Source of the DNA: Chitinibacter sp. SCUT-21
Lineage (GTDB): Bacteria; Pseudomonadota; Gammaproteobacteria; Burkholderiales; Chitinibacteraceae
Direction: 5' to 3'
Assembly (NCBI GenBank): GCA_041874755.1
Contig: CP102611.1
Location: forward strand, 1,736,001-1,800,000
Length of the DNA stretch: 64,000 bases
The position numbers were made by a program, and so were the translations under genes. Shown in pieces: positions 55,733 through 64,000 of this stretch. The first letter of the stretch is position 1. The number at the start of each line of letters is the position of its first letter. The notes beneath the pieces are model-generated. The model was not told the DNA's origin. It ran no database searches and was given only the letters and a program-made list of their open reading frames with translations.

Positions 55733-57136
55733 TTAATAATGGAAGAACACCAAAGTCATTACCACACACACTGGCAACAACAAGCAGATTGACCATGCCA
55801 TATAGCCAAAGAAGCTTGGCATTTTAATGCCGCGATCTTCAGCCACTGCCTTGACCATAAAGTTAGGCGCATTACCGATATAACTCATCGCACCCATAAA
55901 CACGGCACCACAAGAAATGGCCAATAGCGTTGATGCATATGGGCCCATCATGTGCGCAGCATCGCCGTGCGCTAGATTGAAGAACACCAGATACGTTGGG
56001 GCATTATCGAGGAAGGCCGACAAAATACCCGTCATCCAGAAATACATCGCGTCGTGCGGTGTGCCGTCTGGGTTGCTTACTAGAGCCACTAGACCGCCCA
56101 TCGCGCCATCGGTACCCGCACGCAAAATCGCAATCGCTGGTGCCATCGCGATGAAGATACCGGCGAACAATTTGGCGACTTCCAAAATTGGGCCCCAATT
56201 GAAATCATTACCCGCGCGTACTTGCGCCGGCGTGATTTTCAATGAGATCAAACCAATCACCAACAAACCAAAATCGCGAACCAGGTTTTGCAACTGTAAG
56301 TGCGAACCCAACACCTCAAAGCTCACGCCCGGCTTCCAAATCCCCGACATCACGACCAAAGCGATAATCGCGCCGAGCAAGAAGAAATTGCGTTTGCCGT
56401 AGATTTTCAATTCACTATCTGGCGTTTTGTCTTTCGGCAATACGCCTTCTTTGTTGAAATAGTAGCTATCAATCGCGTAGAACATCGCCAACAGCAAGGC
56501 GCTCATCAACAAAACGGGGCCAGCCATGTGTTCCACCGTCCACATAAAGTCGACGCCCTTCAAGAAGCCGAGGAATAGCGGCGGATCGCCCAGCGGCGTT
56601 AGACCACCGCCAACGTTGGCAACAAGGAAAATAAAGAACACCACGACGTGCACATTATGCGCACGATTGTCGTTGGCCTTTAAAATCGGGCGAATCAACA
56701 GCATCGCTGCACCGGTCGTTCCCATTAAGGACGCTAGCACCGTTCCGAGCGCCAAAATACCGGTATTGAGCTTGGGCGAACCGTGCAAATTTCCCCACAC
56801 CAAAATCCCGCCCGACACGGTATACAGCGCGAATAAGATCAGAATAAACGGGATGTATTCTTCCAAAATCGCATGCGCAATCACGCCAGTCGTTGCACCC
56901 AAGCCGGCATACATGGCGAATGGCAGCACGAACAAAGCCCCCCAAAATGCCGCCACCTTACCAAAGTTACCGTGCCAAAAATGCGGCGCAAAAATCGGGA
57001 ATAGCGCAATCGACAACAGCAAACCCGCAAACGGAATCACCCAATTGAGCGACATACTGGCGCCATCCAAGCCTGCCGCCATGGCCATGCCTGGCAACAC
57101 GCTGAGCGCAGCCAAGCCTAGTTTTAAAATATTCAA
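55733..57136 (-). CDS. Na+/H+ antiporter (NhaD/CitMHS-like ion transporter)
   Basis: A membrane protein of about 467 residues with 11-12 spans: LFALYTVSGGILVWGNLHGSP, LGTVLASLMGTTGAAMLLIRPIL, GGGLTPLGDPPLFLGFLKG and FLDNAPTYLVFFNLAHG, patterns of sodium:proton antiporters of the ion-transporter superfamily. The frame opens at 57148, but GGAGG lies inside it and points to a TTG start at 57136, giving MNILKLGLAALSVLPGMAMA, a signal-like N-terminus. Confidence 0.85.
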   Translation of the reverse strand: MNILKLGLAALSVLPGMAMAAGLDGASMSLNWVIPFAGLLLSIALFPIFAPHFWHGNFGKVAAFWGALFVLPFAMYAGLGATTGVIAHAILEEYIPFILILFALYTVSGGILVWGNLHGSPKLNTGILALGTVLASLMGTTGAAMLLIRPILKANDNRAHNVHVVVFFIFLVANVGGGLTPLGDPPLFLGFLKGVDFMWTVEHMAGPVLLMSALLLAMFYAIDSYYFNKEGVLPKDKTPDSELKIYGKRNFFLLGAIIALVVMSGIWKPGVSFEVLGSHLQLQNLVRDFGLLVIGLISLKITPAQVRAGNDFNWGPILEVAKLFAGIFIAMAPAIAILRAGTDGAMGGLVALVSNPDGTPHDAMYFWMTGILSAFLDNAPTYLVFFNLAHGDAAHMMGPYASTLLAISCGAVFMGAMSYIGNAPNFMVKAVAEDRGIKMPSFFGYMAWSICLLLPVCVVMTLVFFHY

Positions 57137-57209
57137 AATATCCTCCAAATACTTATCTACAGTATGCGATCAAAGCTTTTACTAAAAATCGCATACAAGA
57201 ACATACCCA

Positions 57210-57590
57210 TTAGGGCTGGATAAACTCAATCTTATAACCATCAGGATCTTCGACAAAAGCAATCACGGTAGTTCCATGCTTCATCGGACCAGGCTCGCGC
57301 ACTACTTTACCACCCTTGGCGCGTACCGCTTCACAGGTCGCGACAATATCGTCCGTTTCCAGAGCAATATGGCCGTAGGCATTGCCCAAATCGTAGCTCG
57401 GCGTATCCCAGTTATGAGTCAGCTCCAATACCGAGTGATGCGCTTCGTCGCCATAGCCGACAAATGCCAAGGTAAAACGACCTTCAGGGTAATCTTTGCG
57501 CCGTAACAGCTGCATACCCAAAACTTCAGTATAAAAAGCGATGGATCTTTCCAAATCACCGACGCGTAACATCGTATGCAAAAGACGCAT
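57210..57590 (-). CDS. gloA: Lactoylglutathione lyase (glyoxalase I)
   Basis: A 126-residue metalloenzyme converting the methylglyoxal-glutathione adduct to S-lactoylglutathione. The metal ligands H5, E56, H74 and E122 match the E. coli GloA positions exactly ([27 protein letters not shown]). AAAAGGAAAAATT precedes the ATG. Confidence 0.97.
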   Translation of the reverse strand: MRLLHTMLRVGDLERSIAFYTEVLGMQLLRRKDYPEGRFTLAFVGYGDEAHHSVLELTHNWDTPSYDLGNAYGHIALETDDIVATCEAVRAKGGKVVREPGPMKHGTTVIAFVEDPDGYKIEFIQP

Positions 57591-57692
57591 AATTTTTCCT
57601 TTTTTGCTGTGGTGGCAACAGTTTACCGCGCTATGCCATTTAAGTCGCGCGGCATAATGCCAAAGTTTTTTGCAAAAAATGAAAATTAGTCG

Positions 57693-57720
57693 TTGACTTA
57701 TGCTGAAATAACCTTATAAT
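57693..57720 (+). promoter_or_regulatory. Sigma-70 promoter of the tRNA-Lys pair
   Basis: TTGACT (57693-57698), 16-bp spacer, TATAAT (57715-57720), followed by a GC-rich GCGC discriminator typical of stable-RNA promoters. It lies 24 bp before the first tRNA. Confidence 0.8.
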
Positions 57721-57744
57721 GCGCATCTCTGTGTGTGACGACGC

Positions 57745-57817
57745 GGGTCGGTAGCTCAGTCGGTAGAGCAGCGGACTTTTAATCCGTTGGTCGTGGGTTC
57801 GAATCCCACCCGACCCA
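57745..57817 (+). tRNA. tRNA-Lys (anticodon UUU), copy 1
   Basis: 73 nt without encoded CCA. The acceptor stem GGGTCGG pairs with CCGACCC, discriminator A. Anticodon loop CTTTTAA gives UUU, T-loop GTTCGAATC. Confidence 0.97.
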
Positions 57818-57840
57818 TCATCGCCAAACACAAGACCTCT

Positions 57841-57913
57841 GGGTCGGTAGCTCAGTCGGTAGAGCAGCGGACTTTTAATCCGTTGGTCGTGGGTTCGAAT
57901 CCCACCCGACCCA
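57841..57913 (+). tRNA. tRNA-Lys (anticodon UUU), copy 2
   Basis: Identical to copy 1 over 73 nt, 23 bp downstream of it. Its 3' 45 nt plus the following terminator are duplicated at 61516-61607. Confidence 0.97.
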
Positions 57914-57960
57914 CACGAATTAAGCAAAAAGCCTCAACTTCGGTTGGGGCTTTTTGTTTT
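57869..57960 (+). repeat. Left copy of 92-bp direct repeat (att-like, tRNA-Lys 3' end plus terminator)
   Basis: Runs from GGACTTTTAATCCG in the anticodon arm to GGCTTTTTGTTTT of the terminator. Identical by eye to 61516-61607 at an offset of 3647 bp. Overlaps an attachment position commonly used by tRNA-targeting integrases. Confidence 0.85.
57924..57956 (+). terminator. Terminator of the tRNA-Lys operon
   Basis: AAAAAGCC-TCAAC-TTCG-GTTGG-GGCTTTTT hairpin with a stable TTCG tetraloop, 10 bp after the second tRNA. Confidence 0.93.
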
Positions 57961-58151
57961 CTGGTGCTTCAGCCCTAAGCCGAGCAGTACTCCTCCCAGC
58001 CTTCTCCAAACATGGTGTTTTGTTCATCAATCACTTTGCCACTGATGAAACTGCCAACTGTCAATCCGTAATAAATCTCATTTCACGCAAATACAAATAT
58101 CATTCTCCTGACCTCAATGCGAACTGGGACTTTTCATTTCAGGAGAAACCA

Positions 58152-58217
58152 ATGAAACAGCGAACCAAATATTGGGCGAATAAAGCAGTCCGTGTTGCCC
58201 GTCTGATTCCAGTCTAG
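58152..58217 (+). CDS. Candidate 21-residue small protein or leader peptide
   Basis: MKQRTKYWANKAVRVARLIPV, a short basic amphipathic peptide. AGGAGAAACC immediately precedes the ATG, an unusually good ribosome-binding site for such a short frame. It lies 132 bp upstream of the RTX gene, inside the islet. A longer overlapping frame (from 57954) has no good start and is not supported. Confidence 0.35.
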   Translation: MKQRTKYWANKAVRVARLIPV

Positions 58218-58293
58218 GAAACCCAGGGCGATTCACTATGACACTTTTTATCGTCAATGACCAAACCTTCCATCGGAAGAAGTCAATCTTAAT

Positions 58294-58316
58294 TTTCACT
58301 TAATTCTATTGTGAAA
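58294..58316. promoter_or_regulatory. Short inverted repeat upstream of the RTX gene
   Basis: TTTCAC (58294-58299) and GTGAAA (58311-58316) separated by 11 bp, 33 bp before the RTX start; a possible regulator site. Confidence 0.25.
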
Positions 58317-58349
58317 CAATAAGTTGCCAATCAAGGTCAGGAGACGATC

Positions 58350-61277
58350 ATGGGAACCATCACAGTATCAAATGCAGACTGGGAATCATTAGAAGCCCTT
58401 CCTAGTACTGCGATAACAGTTAGTAGCATCACAAACTCACAGATAACTATTAGCGCGGATTTGGGTTCCGGCCGAACCGCTCTGTTCTCTTTAGTTGGAG
58501 TTTATTCGGGTGGGGCTGGCAATGATCTGGGCTCCGTTAGTGGCACCGTCAATAGCATTGTTATGAGTATTGATGGCATCGAGCAATTCAATGCAACTGG
58601 TTTGACTGTTGATGTTAGTGAAGTAACGACAGAAGTTTTTGCCGAAGTAACTGTATTGTTTGAGATCGCACTAGAGGGCGGAGGAGATGTTATTGGGTCT
58701 AACAATGATGATTCATTGAGTGGCTCAATTGGCGATGATGATATTTCCGGTGACTTGGGGGATGACGACTTATTTGGCGGAGATGGCAATGATAGTTTGT
58801 CAGGAGGAGATGGGCAGGACAGTCTTTCTGGGGAAATTGGCGACGATCGCCTAGATGGCGGTATTGGCAATGACACATTACAGGGAGGCCTTGGGAATGA
58901 CAATCTAATCGGAGGCGATGGTAACGACAGCATCGTCGGGGGCTCCGGCACAGACACCTTGAGTGGCGGCGCAGGTAACGACATCTATGTGGTGGACTCT
59001 TCCGCCGATGTCATCACCGAAAGCAGTACCGGTGGGATTGATACCGAATATGCAAGCTTCAACGATACATTGGACGCGTATTTGGAAAACCTAGTGTTAA
59101 CCGGCACGGCGGTTACAGGCACAGGAAATGCCTTGGCTAATCGACTAACAGGCAATGCCTCCGCCAATACCCTGAACGGAGGGATTGGAGATGATTCACT
59201 CAGTGGTGGCGATGGCAATGACAATCTAATCGGAGGCGATGGTAACGACAGCATCGTCGGGGGCTCCGGCACAGACACCTTGAGTGGCGGCGCAGGTAAC
59301 GACATCTATGTGGTGGACTCTTCCGCCGATGTCATCACTGAAAGCAGTACCGGTGGGATTGATACCGAATATGCAAGCTTCAACGATACATTGGACGCGT
59401 ATTTGGAAAACCTAGTGTTAACCGGCACGGCGGTTACAGGCACAGGAAATGCCTTGGCTAATCGACTAACAGGCAATGCCTCCGCCAATACCCTGAACGG
59501 AGGGATTGGAGATGATTCACTCAGTGGTGGCGATGGCAATGACAATCTAATCGGAGGCGATGGTAACGACAGCATCGTCGGGGGCTCCGGCACAGACACC
59601 TTGAGTGGCGGCGCAGGTAACGACATCTATGTGGTGGACTCTTCCGCCGATGTCATCACTGAAAGCAGTACCGGTGGGATTGATACCGAATATGCAAGCT
59701 TCAACGATACATTGGACGCGTATTTGGAAAACCTAGTGTTAACCGGCACGGCGGTTACAGGCACAGGAAATGCCTTGGCTAATCGACTAACAGGCAATGC
59801 CTCCGCCAATACCCTGAACGGAGGGATTGGAGATGATTCACTCAGTGGTGGCGATGGCAATGACAATCTAATCGGAGGCGATGGTAACGACAGCATCGTC
59901 GGGGGCTCCGGCACAGACACCTTGAGTGGCGGCGCAGGTAACGACATCTATGTGGTGGACTCTTCCGCCGATGTCATCACTGAAAGCAGTACCGGTGGGA
60001 TTGATACCGAATATGCAAGCTTCAACGATACATTGGACGCGTATTTGGAAAACCTAGTGTTAACCGGCACGGCGGTTACAGGCACAGGAAATGCCTTGGC
60101 TAATCGACTAACAGGCAATGCCTCCGCCAATACCCTGAACGGAGGGATTGGAGATGATTCACTCAGTGGTGGCGATGGCAATGACAATCTAATCGGAGGC
60201 GATGGTAACGACAGCATCGTCGGGGGCTCCGGCACAGACACCTTGAGTGGCGGCGCAGGTAACGACATCTATGTGGTGGACTCTTCCGCCGATGTCATCA
60301 CTGAAAGCAGTACCGGTGGGATTGATACCGAATATGCAAGCTTCAACGATACATTGGACGCGTATTTGGAAAACCTAGTGTTAACCGGCACGGCGGTTAC
60401 AGGCACAGGAAATGCCTTGGCTAATCGACTAACAGGCAATGCCTCCGCCAATACCCTGAACGGAGGGATTGGAGATGATTCACTCAGTGGTGGCGATGGC
60501 AATGACAATCTAATCGGAGGCGATGGTAACGACAGCATCGTCGGGGGCTCCGGCACAGACACCTTGAGTGGCGGCGCAGGTAACGACATCTATGTGGTGG
60601 ACTCTTCCGCCGATGTCATCACTGAAAGCAGTACCGGTGGGATTGATACCGAATATGCAAGCTTCAACGATACATTGGACGCGTATTTGGAAAACCTAGT
60701 GTTAACCGGCACGGCGGTTACAGGCACAGGAAATGCCTTGGCTAATCGACTAACAGGCAATGCCTCCGCCAACACCCTGAATGGAGGGGGTGGTAATGAC
60801 TCGCTCAGTGGCGGCGCAGGCAATGACCAATTGACCGGAGGAGCAGGCGCTGATCACTTTGTATACGACAGTAAGGTCGGACTAGATTCGATTACCGATT
60901 TTGTATCGGGTAGCGACAAGATTGTCTTTGATAATTCAGCATTAGGCCTATTGGGTGATAAAGACTCCATTCTCGAAGGTGCTGTATTGCGCTCTGCTGC
61001 AGGTGGCTTTGCTACGACTGCTGAATTGGTCATTTTCAACAGCAATATTGTGGGTGGCATTACTTCAACGACTGCTGCAGCTAAGATTGGCAGTGCAAGC
61101 AGTGCTTACGCAGTCGGTGATCAACGTCTGTTCGTGGTGGATAACGGTACACAATCAGGTGTGTTCTTGTTCAAAGCGGTAGATGCTGATGCTGCGGTTG
61201 AATCCAATGAATTGCAATTGATTGGTATGTTAAATACGGCGACCACAGTAGCGACCGACTACATGTTCCAAGCCTAA
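58350..61277 (+). CDS. RTX-type Ca2+-binding repeat protein, probable type I secretion substrate
   Basis: 975 residues. The N-terminal region (1-115) is beta-rich with no signal peptide. RTX nonapeptides of GGxGxDxL type start near residue 118. From residue 184, a 107-residue unit is repeated six times (184 to about 825), each unit combining GGDGND-type RTX turns with [20 protein letters not shown] and [23 protein letters not shown] final RTX block and [19 protein letters not shown] lead into a C-terminal secretion domain (about 860-975). AGGAGA precedes the ATG by 5 nt. No ABC exporter genes are in the window. A cell-surface adhesive or matrix role is plausible but unproven. Confidence 0.9.
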   Translation: MGTITVSNADWESLEALPSTAITVSSITNSQITISADLGSGRTALFSLVGVYSGGAGNDLGSVSGTVNSIVMSIDGIEQFNATGLTVDVSEVTTEVFAEVTVLFEIALEGGGDVIGSNNDDSLSGSIGDDDISGDLGDDDLFGGDGNDSLSGGDGQDSLSGEIGDDRLDGGIGNDTLQGGLGNDNLIGGDGNDSIVGGSGTDTLSGGAGNDIYVVDSSADVITESSTGGIDTEYASFNDTLDAYLENLVLTGTAVTGTGNALANRLTGNASANTLNGGIGDDSLSGGDGNDNLIGGDGNDSIVGGSGTDTLSGGAGNDIYVVDSSADVITESSTGGIDTEYASFNDTLDAYLENLVLTGTAVTGTGNALANRLTGNASANTLNGGIGDDSLSGGDGNDNLIGGDGNDSIVGGSGTDTLSGGAGNDIYVVDSSADVITESSTGGIDTEYASFNDTLDAYLENLVLTGTAVTGTGNALANRLTGNASANTLNGGIGDDSLSGGDGNDNLIGGDGNDSIVGGSGTDTLSGGAGNDIYVVDSSADVITESSTGGIDTEYASFNDTLDAYLENLVLTGTAVTGTGNALANRLTGNASANTLNGGIGDDSLSGGDGNDNLIGGDGNDSIVGGSGTDTLSGGAGNDIYVVDSSADVITESSTGGIDTEYASFNDTLDAYLENLVLTGTAVTGTGNALANRLTGNASANTLNGGIGDDSLSGGDGNDNLIGGDGNDSIVGGSGTDTLSGGAGNDIYVVDSSADVITESSTGGIDTEYASFNDTLDAYLENLVLTGTAVTGTGNALANRLTGNASANTLNGGGGNDSLSGGAGNDQLTGGAGADHFVYDSKVGLDSITDFVSGSDKIVFDNSALGLLGDKDSILEGAVLRSAAGGFATTAELVIFNSNIVGGITSTTAAAKIGSASSAYAVGDQRLFVVDNGTQSGVFLFKAVDADAAVESNELQLIGMLNTATTVATDYMFQA
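58899..60824 (+). repeat. 321-bp tandem repeat array, six copies
   Basis: Copies start at 58899, 59220, 59541, 59862, 60183 and 60504. Copies 2-6 read the same by eye. Copy 1 has ATCACCGAA where the others have ATCACTGAA, and copy 6 diverges after about 60770. The period of exactly 321 bp (107 codons) keeps the frame. Confidence 0.97.
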
Positions 61278-61293
61278 GCTTTGATGATATATT

Positions 61294-61325
61294 GAAGAAA
61301 ATGCCTCTACAAAGGCATTTTCTTC
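61294..61325 (+). terminator. Terminator of the RTX gene
   Basis: Perfect 12-bp stem GAAGAAAATGCC / GGCATTTTCTTC with an 8-nt loop, 16 bp after the stop. Confidence 0.88.
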
Positions 61326-61378
61326 TTTCAATTCTAATCAAAAATACTCCGGTCTATTTCTGGAGAGTAAAATGCCGC

Positions 61379-61411
61379 CTGGGGCAGTTCTGGGGCAGTT
61401 CTGGGACGGTT
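61379..61411 (+). repeat. Three 11-bp tandem repeats near the right islet end
   Basis: CTGGGGCAGTT, CTGGGGCAGTT, CTGGGACGGTT in direct succession, 105 bp inside the right boundary repeat. They resemble integrase arm-type binding sites. The surrounding 61326-61515 shows no gene. Confidence 0.6.
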
Positions 61412-61515
61412 TTCAGCTCCAAAGTCGCCGATGTTGGACTGGACATGGGTTGACTACCCCTTGCCACACTTGAGTTTGACCGATCTTGTCGTGTCACAGA
61501 CCAACCCAGTGAATT

Positions 61516-61607
61516 GGACTTTTAATCCGTTGGTCGTGGGTTCGAATCCCACCCGACCCACACGAATTAAGCAAAAAGCCTCAACTTCGGTTGGGGCTTT
61601 TTGTTTT
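61516..61607 (+). repeat. Right copy of the 92-bp direct repeat (tRNA-Lys 3' remnant plus terminator)
   Basis: Holds the last 45 nt of tRNA-Lys (from the anticodon stem to the discriminator), the CACGAATTAAGC spacer and the same TTCG terminator (61571-61603). The 5' half of a tRNA is absent, so this is not a functional tRNA gene. Confidence 0.9.
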
Positions 61608-61665
61608 TCTCCGCGTCAAACCGGCTCGAGCAATAGGCCGAGCCGTGCAATTAGCCGCGCATCAA

Positions 61666-63207
61666 TTAATCAAAATACTCAAACAAATCATAACTCGCAG
61701 AGTGCTCGACCAAACGGCTGGCACGAATCGCAGCGCTCGCGTTCAGTTGATGCAGTGTTAATTCGCGCATAGGCCCAAAACTCGCACGTGGTGCGATCAA
61801 CATCCGGGCAGAGCCTTTCGCTTTCCATTCGGGCAACGCCAAGGCATGCAGATAGCTTGCGTGGTAATTCTGTGTGGGTTTGATTAACGCGGCTTCAGGG
61901 GCTATCGAGATAATTTCGATCCCGATCTCAGTGCTGCCAGCACTTAAATCGATGGTTTGCCAGCGCACGGCAGCCAACATCCAACGTGGCCGACTAAATT
62001 CGCGCGCCAATAATAAATCCCCCACTCGACATGGCAAATGCTGCTCGCCCAAATCCAAACGCAACGCATAACCACCGGGGCTGACATTACTAATTTCCCA
62101 CTCTTGCGGCAAAGGAAAATCGCGCCCAACGATGGCTTGCGACAATACCTCCCCCTCCTCGGTCGGCGGTACAAGTGGCCGTTGTTGATTTAAATAAAAG
62201 CAGGCAGAGCGCAAGCCATACACGATTTCAATATGACCACTATCGTGCTTACGCTCAAAACTACGCGAAGCCTCGCTATCAAAACGACGTGCAGCTCGGC
62301 GCCACACAGCCAGTGGCACATCTGGTTTTAAGCCATGGCGCAATGAATCTTGGTGGATACGCTCAATCAAACGATTGAGCTGGTTAAACAGCGCACCGGT
62401 CTCTAGCCACAACACTACCCCACTCTCGGGGCCAAGCACTTGGTTGGATACGGTCGGCGGTAAGTCTTGATCGAGCAAGAGCAAGAAACCATTCCGCTGT
62501 GAAGTGACCTCCTGGATCTTTTTCAAACTAACGGCGGCCAAATTATTTTGAATAATGCATCGCACTTGGTTTTGCTCGACAGCGCTGAAAGCCTGCGGAT
62601 CGACCAAAGCCAATAACAACGCTTCTTGGTATAAAGGCCAAATACGCTGATCTGCCGCAGCCTGCTGCTGAGCAAAATCGACAATACCCTTACTGACCGC
62701 AAATTTGAATAGCGCATGCAATTGCAGCCACGTGGATTCTGGGAATGCCGCATACGCGCGGTAGCAAGTCCACATCAAGGCCAGATACGCGCTCATTAAA
62801 TCGTGCAAGAGCGCGACATACGGCCGACGGCCTAGAACAAAGCGCGCCGTGTCAAAATCACACAGACATAATTTCAATCCATTGAGCAATTCCAAATGCA
62901 AAGCCTGCAAAAAGCCGATTTCACGCTTGCTCGTGGCTAGGTCTTTTTTATCGGCTTGCTGCTCAGGCTGAATCACGCGCGCCAGCTCACCTATCACGCG
63001 TTGATAGTGCTGCAGCAAAGCATAGCGATTTTTAGGGTCTAGCTCACTCGCATTGAGCTGCGTTAAGTGATCGAGCACTTGGGCCGCACTACTTTGAATA
63101 TTCAAGAGTGGCAAGCTCGCCAACCAATCCCCCAAGGTATTGGCATCACGATGGCGCGGATTGGTATTTTTTTGCTGTGTTTTTGGCAGGCTTAAGGCAC
63201 TGAGCAT
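61666..63207 (-). CDS. PilZ-domain protein, candidate c-di-GMP effector
   Basis: 513 residues. A long helical N-terminal region (1-320) of unknown family is followed by a C-terminal PilZ-like segment with NVSPGG (374-379), matching the (D/N)xSxxG motif; an arginine-rich stretch WRRAARR (302-308) lies well before it. Expected to bind c-di-GMP produced by cyclases such as the one at 18168. The start is taken at ATG 63207 because the GTG at 63246 lacks a Shine-Dalgarno. Follows the 63253 gene by 45 bp. Confidence 0.7.
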   Translation of the reverse strand: MLSALSLPKTQQKNTNPRHRDANTLGDWLASLPLLNIQSSAAQVLDHLTQLNASELDPKNRYALLQHYQRVIGELARVIQPEQQADKKDLATSKREIGFLQALHLELLNGLKLCLCDFDTARFVLGRRPYVALLHDLMSAYLALMWTCYRAYAAFPESTWLQLHALFKFAVSKGIVDFAQQQAAADQRIWPLYQEALLLALVDPQAFSAVEQNQVRCIIQNNLAAVSLKKIQEVTSQRNGFLLLLDQDLPPTVSNQVLGPESGVVLWLETGALFNQLNRLIERIHQDSLRHGLKPDVPLAVWRRAARRFDSEASRSFERKHDSGHIEIVYGLRSACFYLNQQRPLVPPTEEGEVLSQAIVGRDFPLPQEWEISNVSPGGYALRLDLGEQHLPCRVGDLLLAREFSRPRWMLAAVRWQTIDLSAGSTEIGIEIISIAPEAALIKPTQNYHASYLHALALPEWKAKGSARMLIAPRASFGPMRELTLHQLNASAAIRASRLVEHSASYDLFEYFD

Positions 63208-63252
63208 ATTCAATTCCGGTCTTAGGGCAAGAGCTCGATCTTGCACTGAGTG

Positions 63253-63630
63253 TTATTTTTGCGAATCAATATCAGCGAGCGACTCTTCGCCTTTACTGGT
63301 AATAAAATGCCCTACTTCGCCTTCGCGCGTTTCAAGATGCCCTTTGCGCAATAAAAAGGCCAACGCTTCACCATTCACCCGCGCCACCGGGTCGGAGCGC
63401 AACAGGCGTAGCGCGTCAATGCACACCGCCATAAACAACGTTTGCTTGCCCAGCTCGGTAATTTGCAAAATACCCGTTTTACGCTCGTACGCCGCTAATT
63501 TCTGACCAGTCAGCACTTTCACATTTTTAAACAATTTATGGCTCATACGCGGGCTTTTCAGGCCTCGCGCCACTTCTTTTAGCGAGTCCATTTCATCTTT
63601 GCTTAATTTGCCACTCATAACGTCGTTCAT
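63253..63630 (-). CDS. Hypothetical protein
   Basis: Predicted 125 residues from ATG 63630 (MNDVMSGKLSKDEMDSLKEVARGL...), preceded by GGAAAAAGGG. Basic, helical, with TELGKQTLFMAVCIDALRLLRS and a C-terminal segment (LLRKGHLETREGEVGHFITSKGEESL) that reads like a winged-helix wing. No family assigned. Probably co-transcribed with the PilZ gene. Confidence 0.65.
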   Translation of the reverse strand: MNDVMSGKLSKDEMDSLKEVARGLKSPRMSHKLFKNVKVLTGQKLAAYERKTGILQITELGKQTLFMAVCIDALRLLRSDPVARVNGEALAFLLRKGHLETREGEVGHFITSKGEESLADIDSQK

Positions 63631-63817
63631 CCCTTTTTCCAATATGCCGCTATGGTACGCGCCCTTGCGCCGCTTGGGAAAATTAGTGGGTGCAGCCACG
63701 CAAAGCACGATTGATTTGCTTTAAAGCAAATCCGATCAAATGATAACAGCTATCAATTGCATTAAAAATCAAATCAGGCTAAATTGGATAGCAACTATTG
63801 AAGTCGAGGGCCTGAAG

Positions 63818-64000
63818 ATGGGGAATTCTTCGTTGTGGGCGGGCGCTTTAAGCCTTGTCTTGATTCATGCAGAAACAGGCTGTCAGCATGCAGCACAGCA
63901 GGCGGCCAATTTATTAGATCATCTGGCCGATGATGAGACGACGGAGCAAGAAACCCGTGCTTTGTGTGAGCGAGCAAGCGATAGATTACGCCTGTCGATA
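63818..64000 (+). CDS. 5' part of an unidentified ORF (runs off the window)
   Basis: 61 codons open to the window end, starting MGNSSLWAGALSLVLIHAET with GAGGG about 7 nt upstream. Encodes an acidic, Ala/Glu-rich segment with two cysteines. Divergent from the 63253 gene. Too short to assign. Confidence 0.5.
   Translation, partial: MGNSSLWAGALSLVLIHAETGCQHAAQQAANLLDHLADDETTEQETRALCERASDRLRLSI

Noticed and set aside
57640..57927. Minus-strand ORF with SGGIRTHDQRIKSPLLYRLSYRP
   Set aside because: This is the reverse translation of the tRNA-Lys genes, a well-known annotation artefact.
58502..60823. Series of minus-strand 106-codon ORFs opposite the RTX gene
   Set aside because: They repeat every 321 bp, are proline/serine-rich antisense shadows of the RTX repeats, and lack ribosome-binding sites.
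58899..60824. Regularly spaced repeats that could be mistaken for a CRISPR array
   Set aside because: The whole 321-bp unit is repeated with no variable spacers, and it is in-frame coding sequence.
61516..61560. Third tRNA-Lys gene
   Set aside because: Only the 3' 45 nt are present; the acceptor 5' strand, D-arm and half of the anticodon stem are missing.
61431..61772. Plus-strand ORF across the tRNA remnant
   Set aside because: Composed of the tRNA 3' fragment, its terminator and the antisense of the PilZ gene; no start signal.

Overview
The window looks like chromosome of a betaproteobacterium, most likely Neisseriales (Chitinibacteraceae-like). This is inferred from gene content and protein style, not from a marker gene. 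It holds about 67 probable genes, two identical tRNA-Lys(UUU) genes, many hairpin terminators and several repeat classes. It starts inside mutM and ends inside an unidentified ORF.

Layout. 1-9.8 kb: mutM 3' end, a large dynamin-type GTPase, cutC, a 3-hydroxybutyrate dehydrogenase/patatin pair, a Gfo/Idh oxidoreductase, a GNAT/YkgJ pair, argH and rsuA. 10-17.9 kb: an orphan solute-binding protein, acetyltransferase, class D beta-lactamase, parvulin, ClC channel, a Nudix/DapB-like pair, a MarR regulator with candidate operators, and a CinA-like protein. 18-32 kb: a globin-coupled diguanylate cyclase, transporters, a SleB-type hydrolase, nucleosidase, periplasmic carbonic anhydrase, rlmF, trpS and umuDC.

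33.8-41.4 kb is an arsenic-resistance island with two divergent arms. The minus arm is arsC, gapdh and arsJ, with an AT-rich insert carrying a frameshifted membrane protein between gapdh and arsJ. The plus arm is arsR, acr3, an ATP-grasp-like protein and a dual-specificity phosphatase, joined by three successive 4-bp overlaps. The last two genes are not standard ars genes that I recognise and are the best candidate here for an undescribed function.

41.4-57.6 kb: a class III cyclase-like protein, cis/trans fatty-acid isomerase, response regulator, B12-binding radical SAM protein, PhnA, DsbA-like protein, Hsp20, an inositol monophosphatase-family protein, phosphoketolase, an Na+/H+ antiporter and gloA. 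57.7-61.6 kb: the tRNA-Lys pair is followed by a 3.6-kb islet bounded by a 92-bp direct repeat of the tRNA 3' end. It carries a 975-residue RTX protein built on six near-identical 321-bp tandem repeats, and no integrase. The window closes with a PilZ-domain protein and small unknown genes.

Common themes are c-di-GMP signalling (globin-GGDEF, CSS-EAL and PilZ proteins), stress tolerance (arsenic, membrane isomerisation, small heat-shock protein, SOS polymerase) and recurrent 3'-end hairpins with GGGTATT/AATACCC arms.
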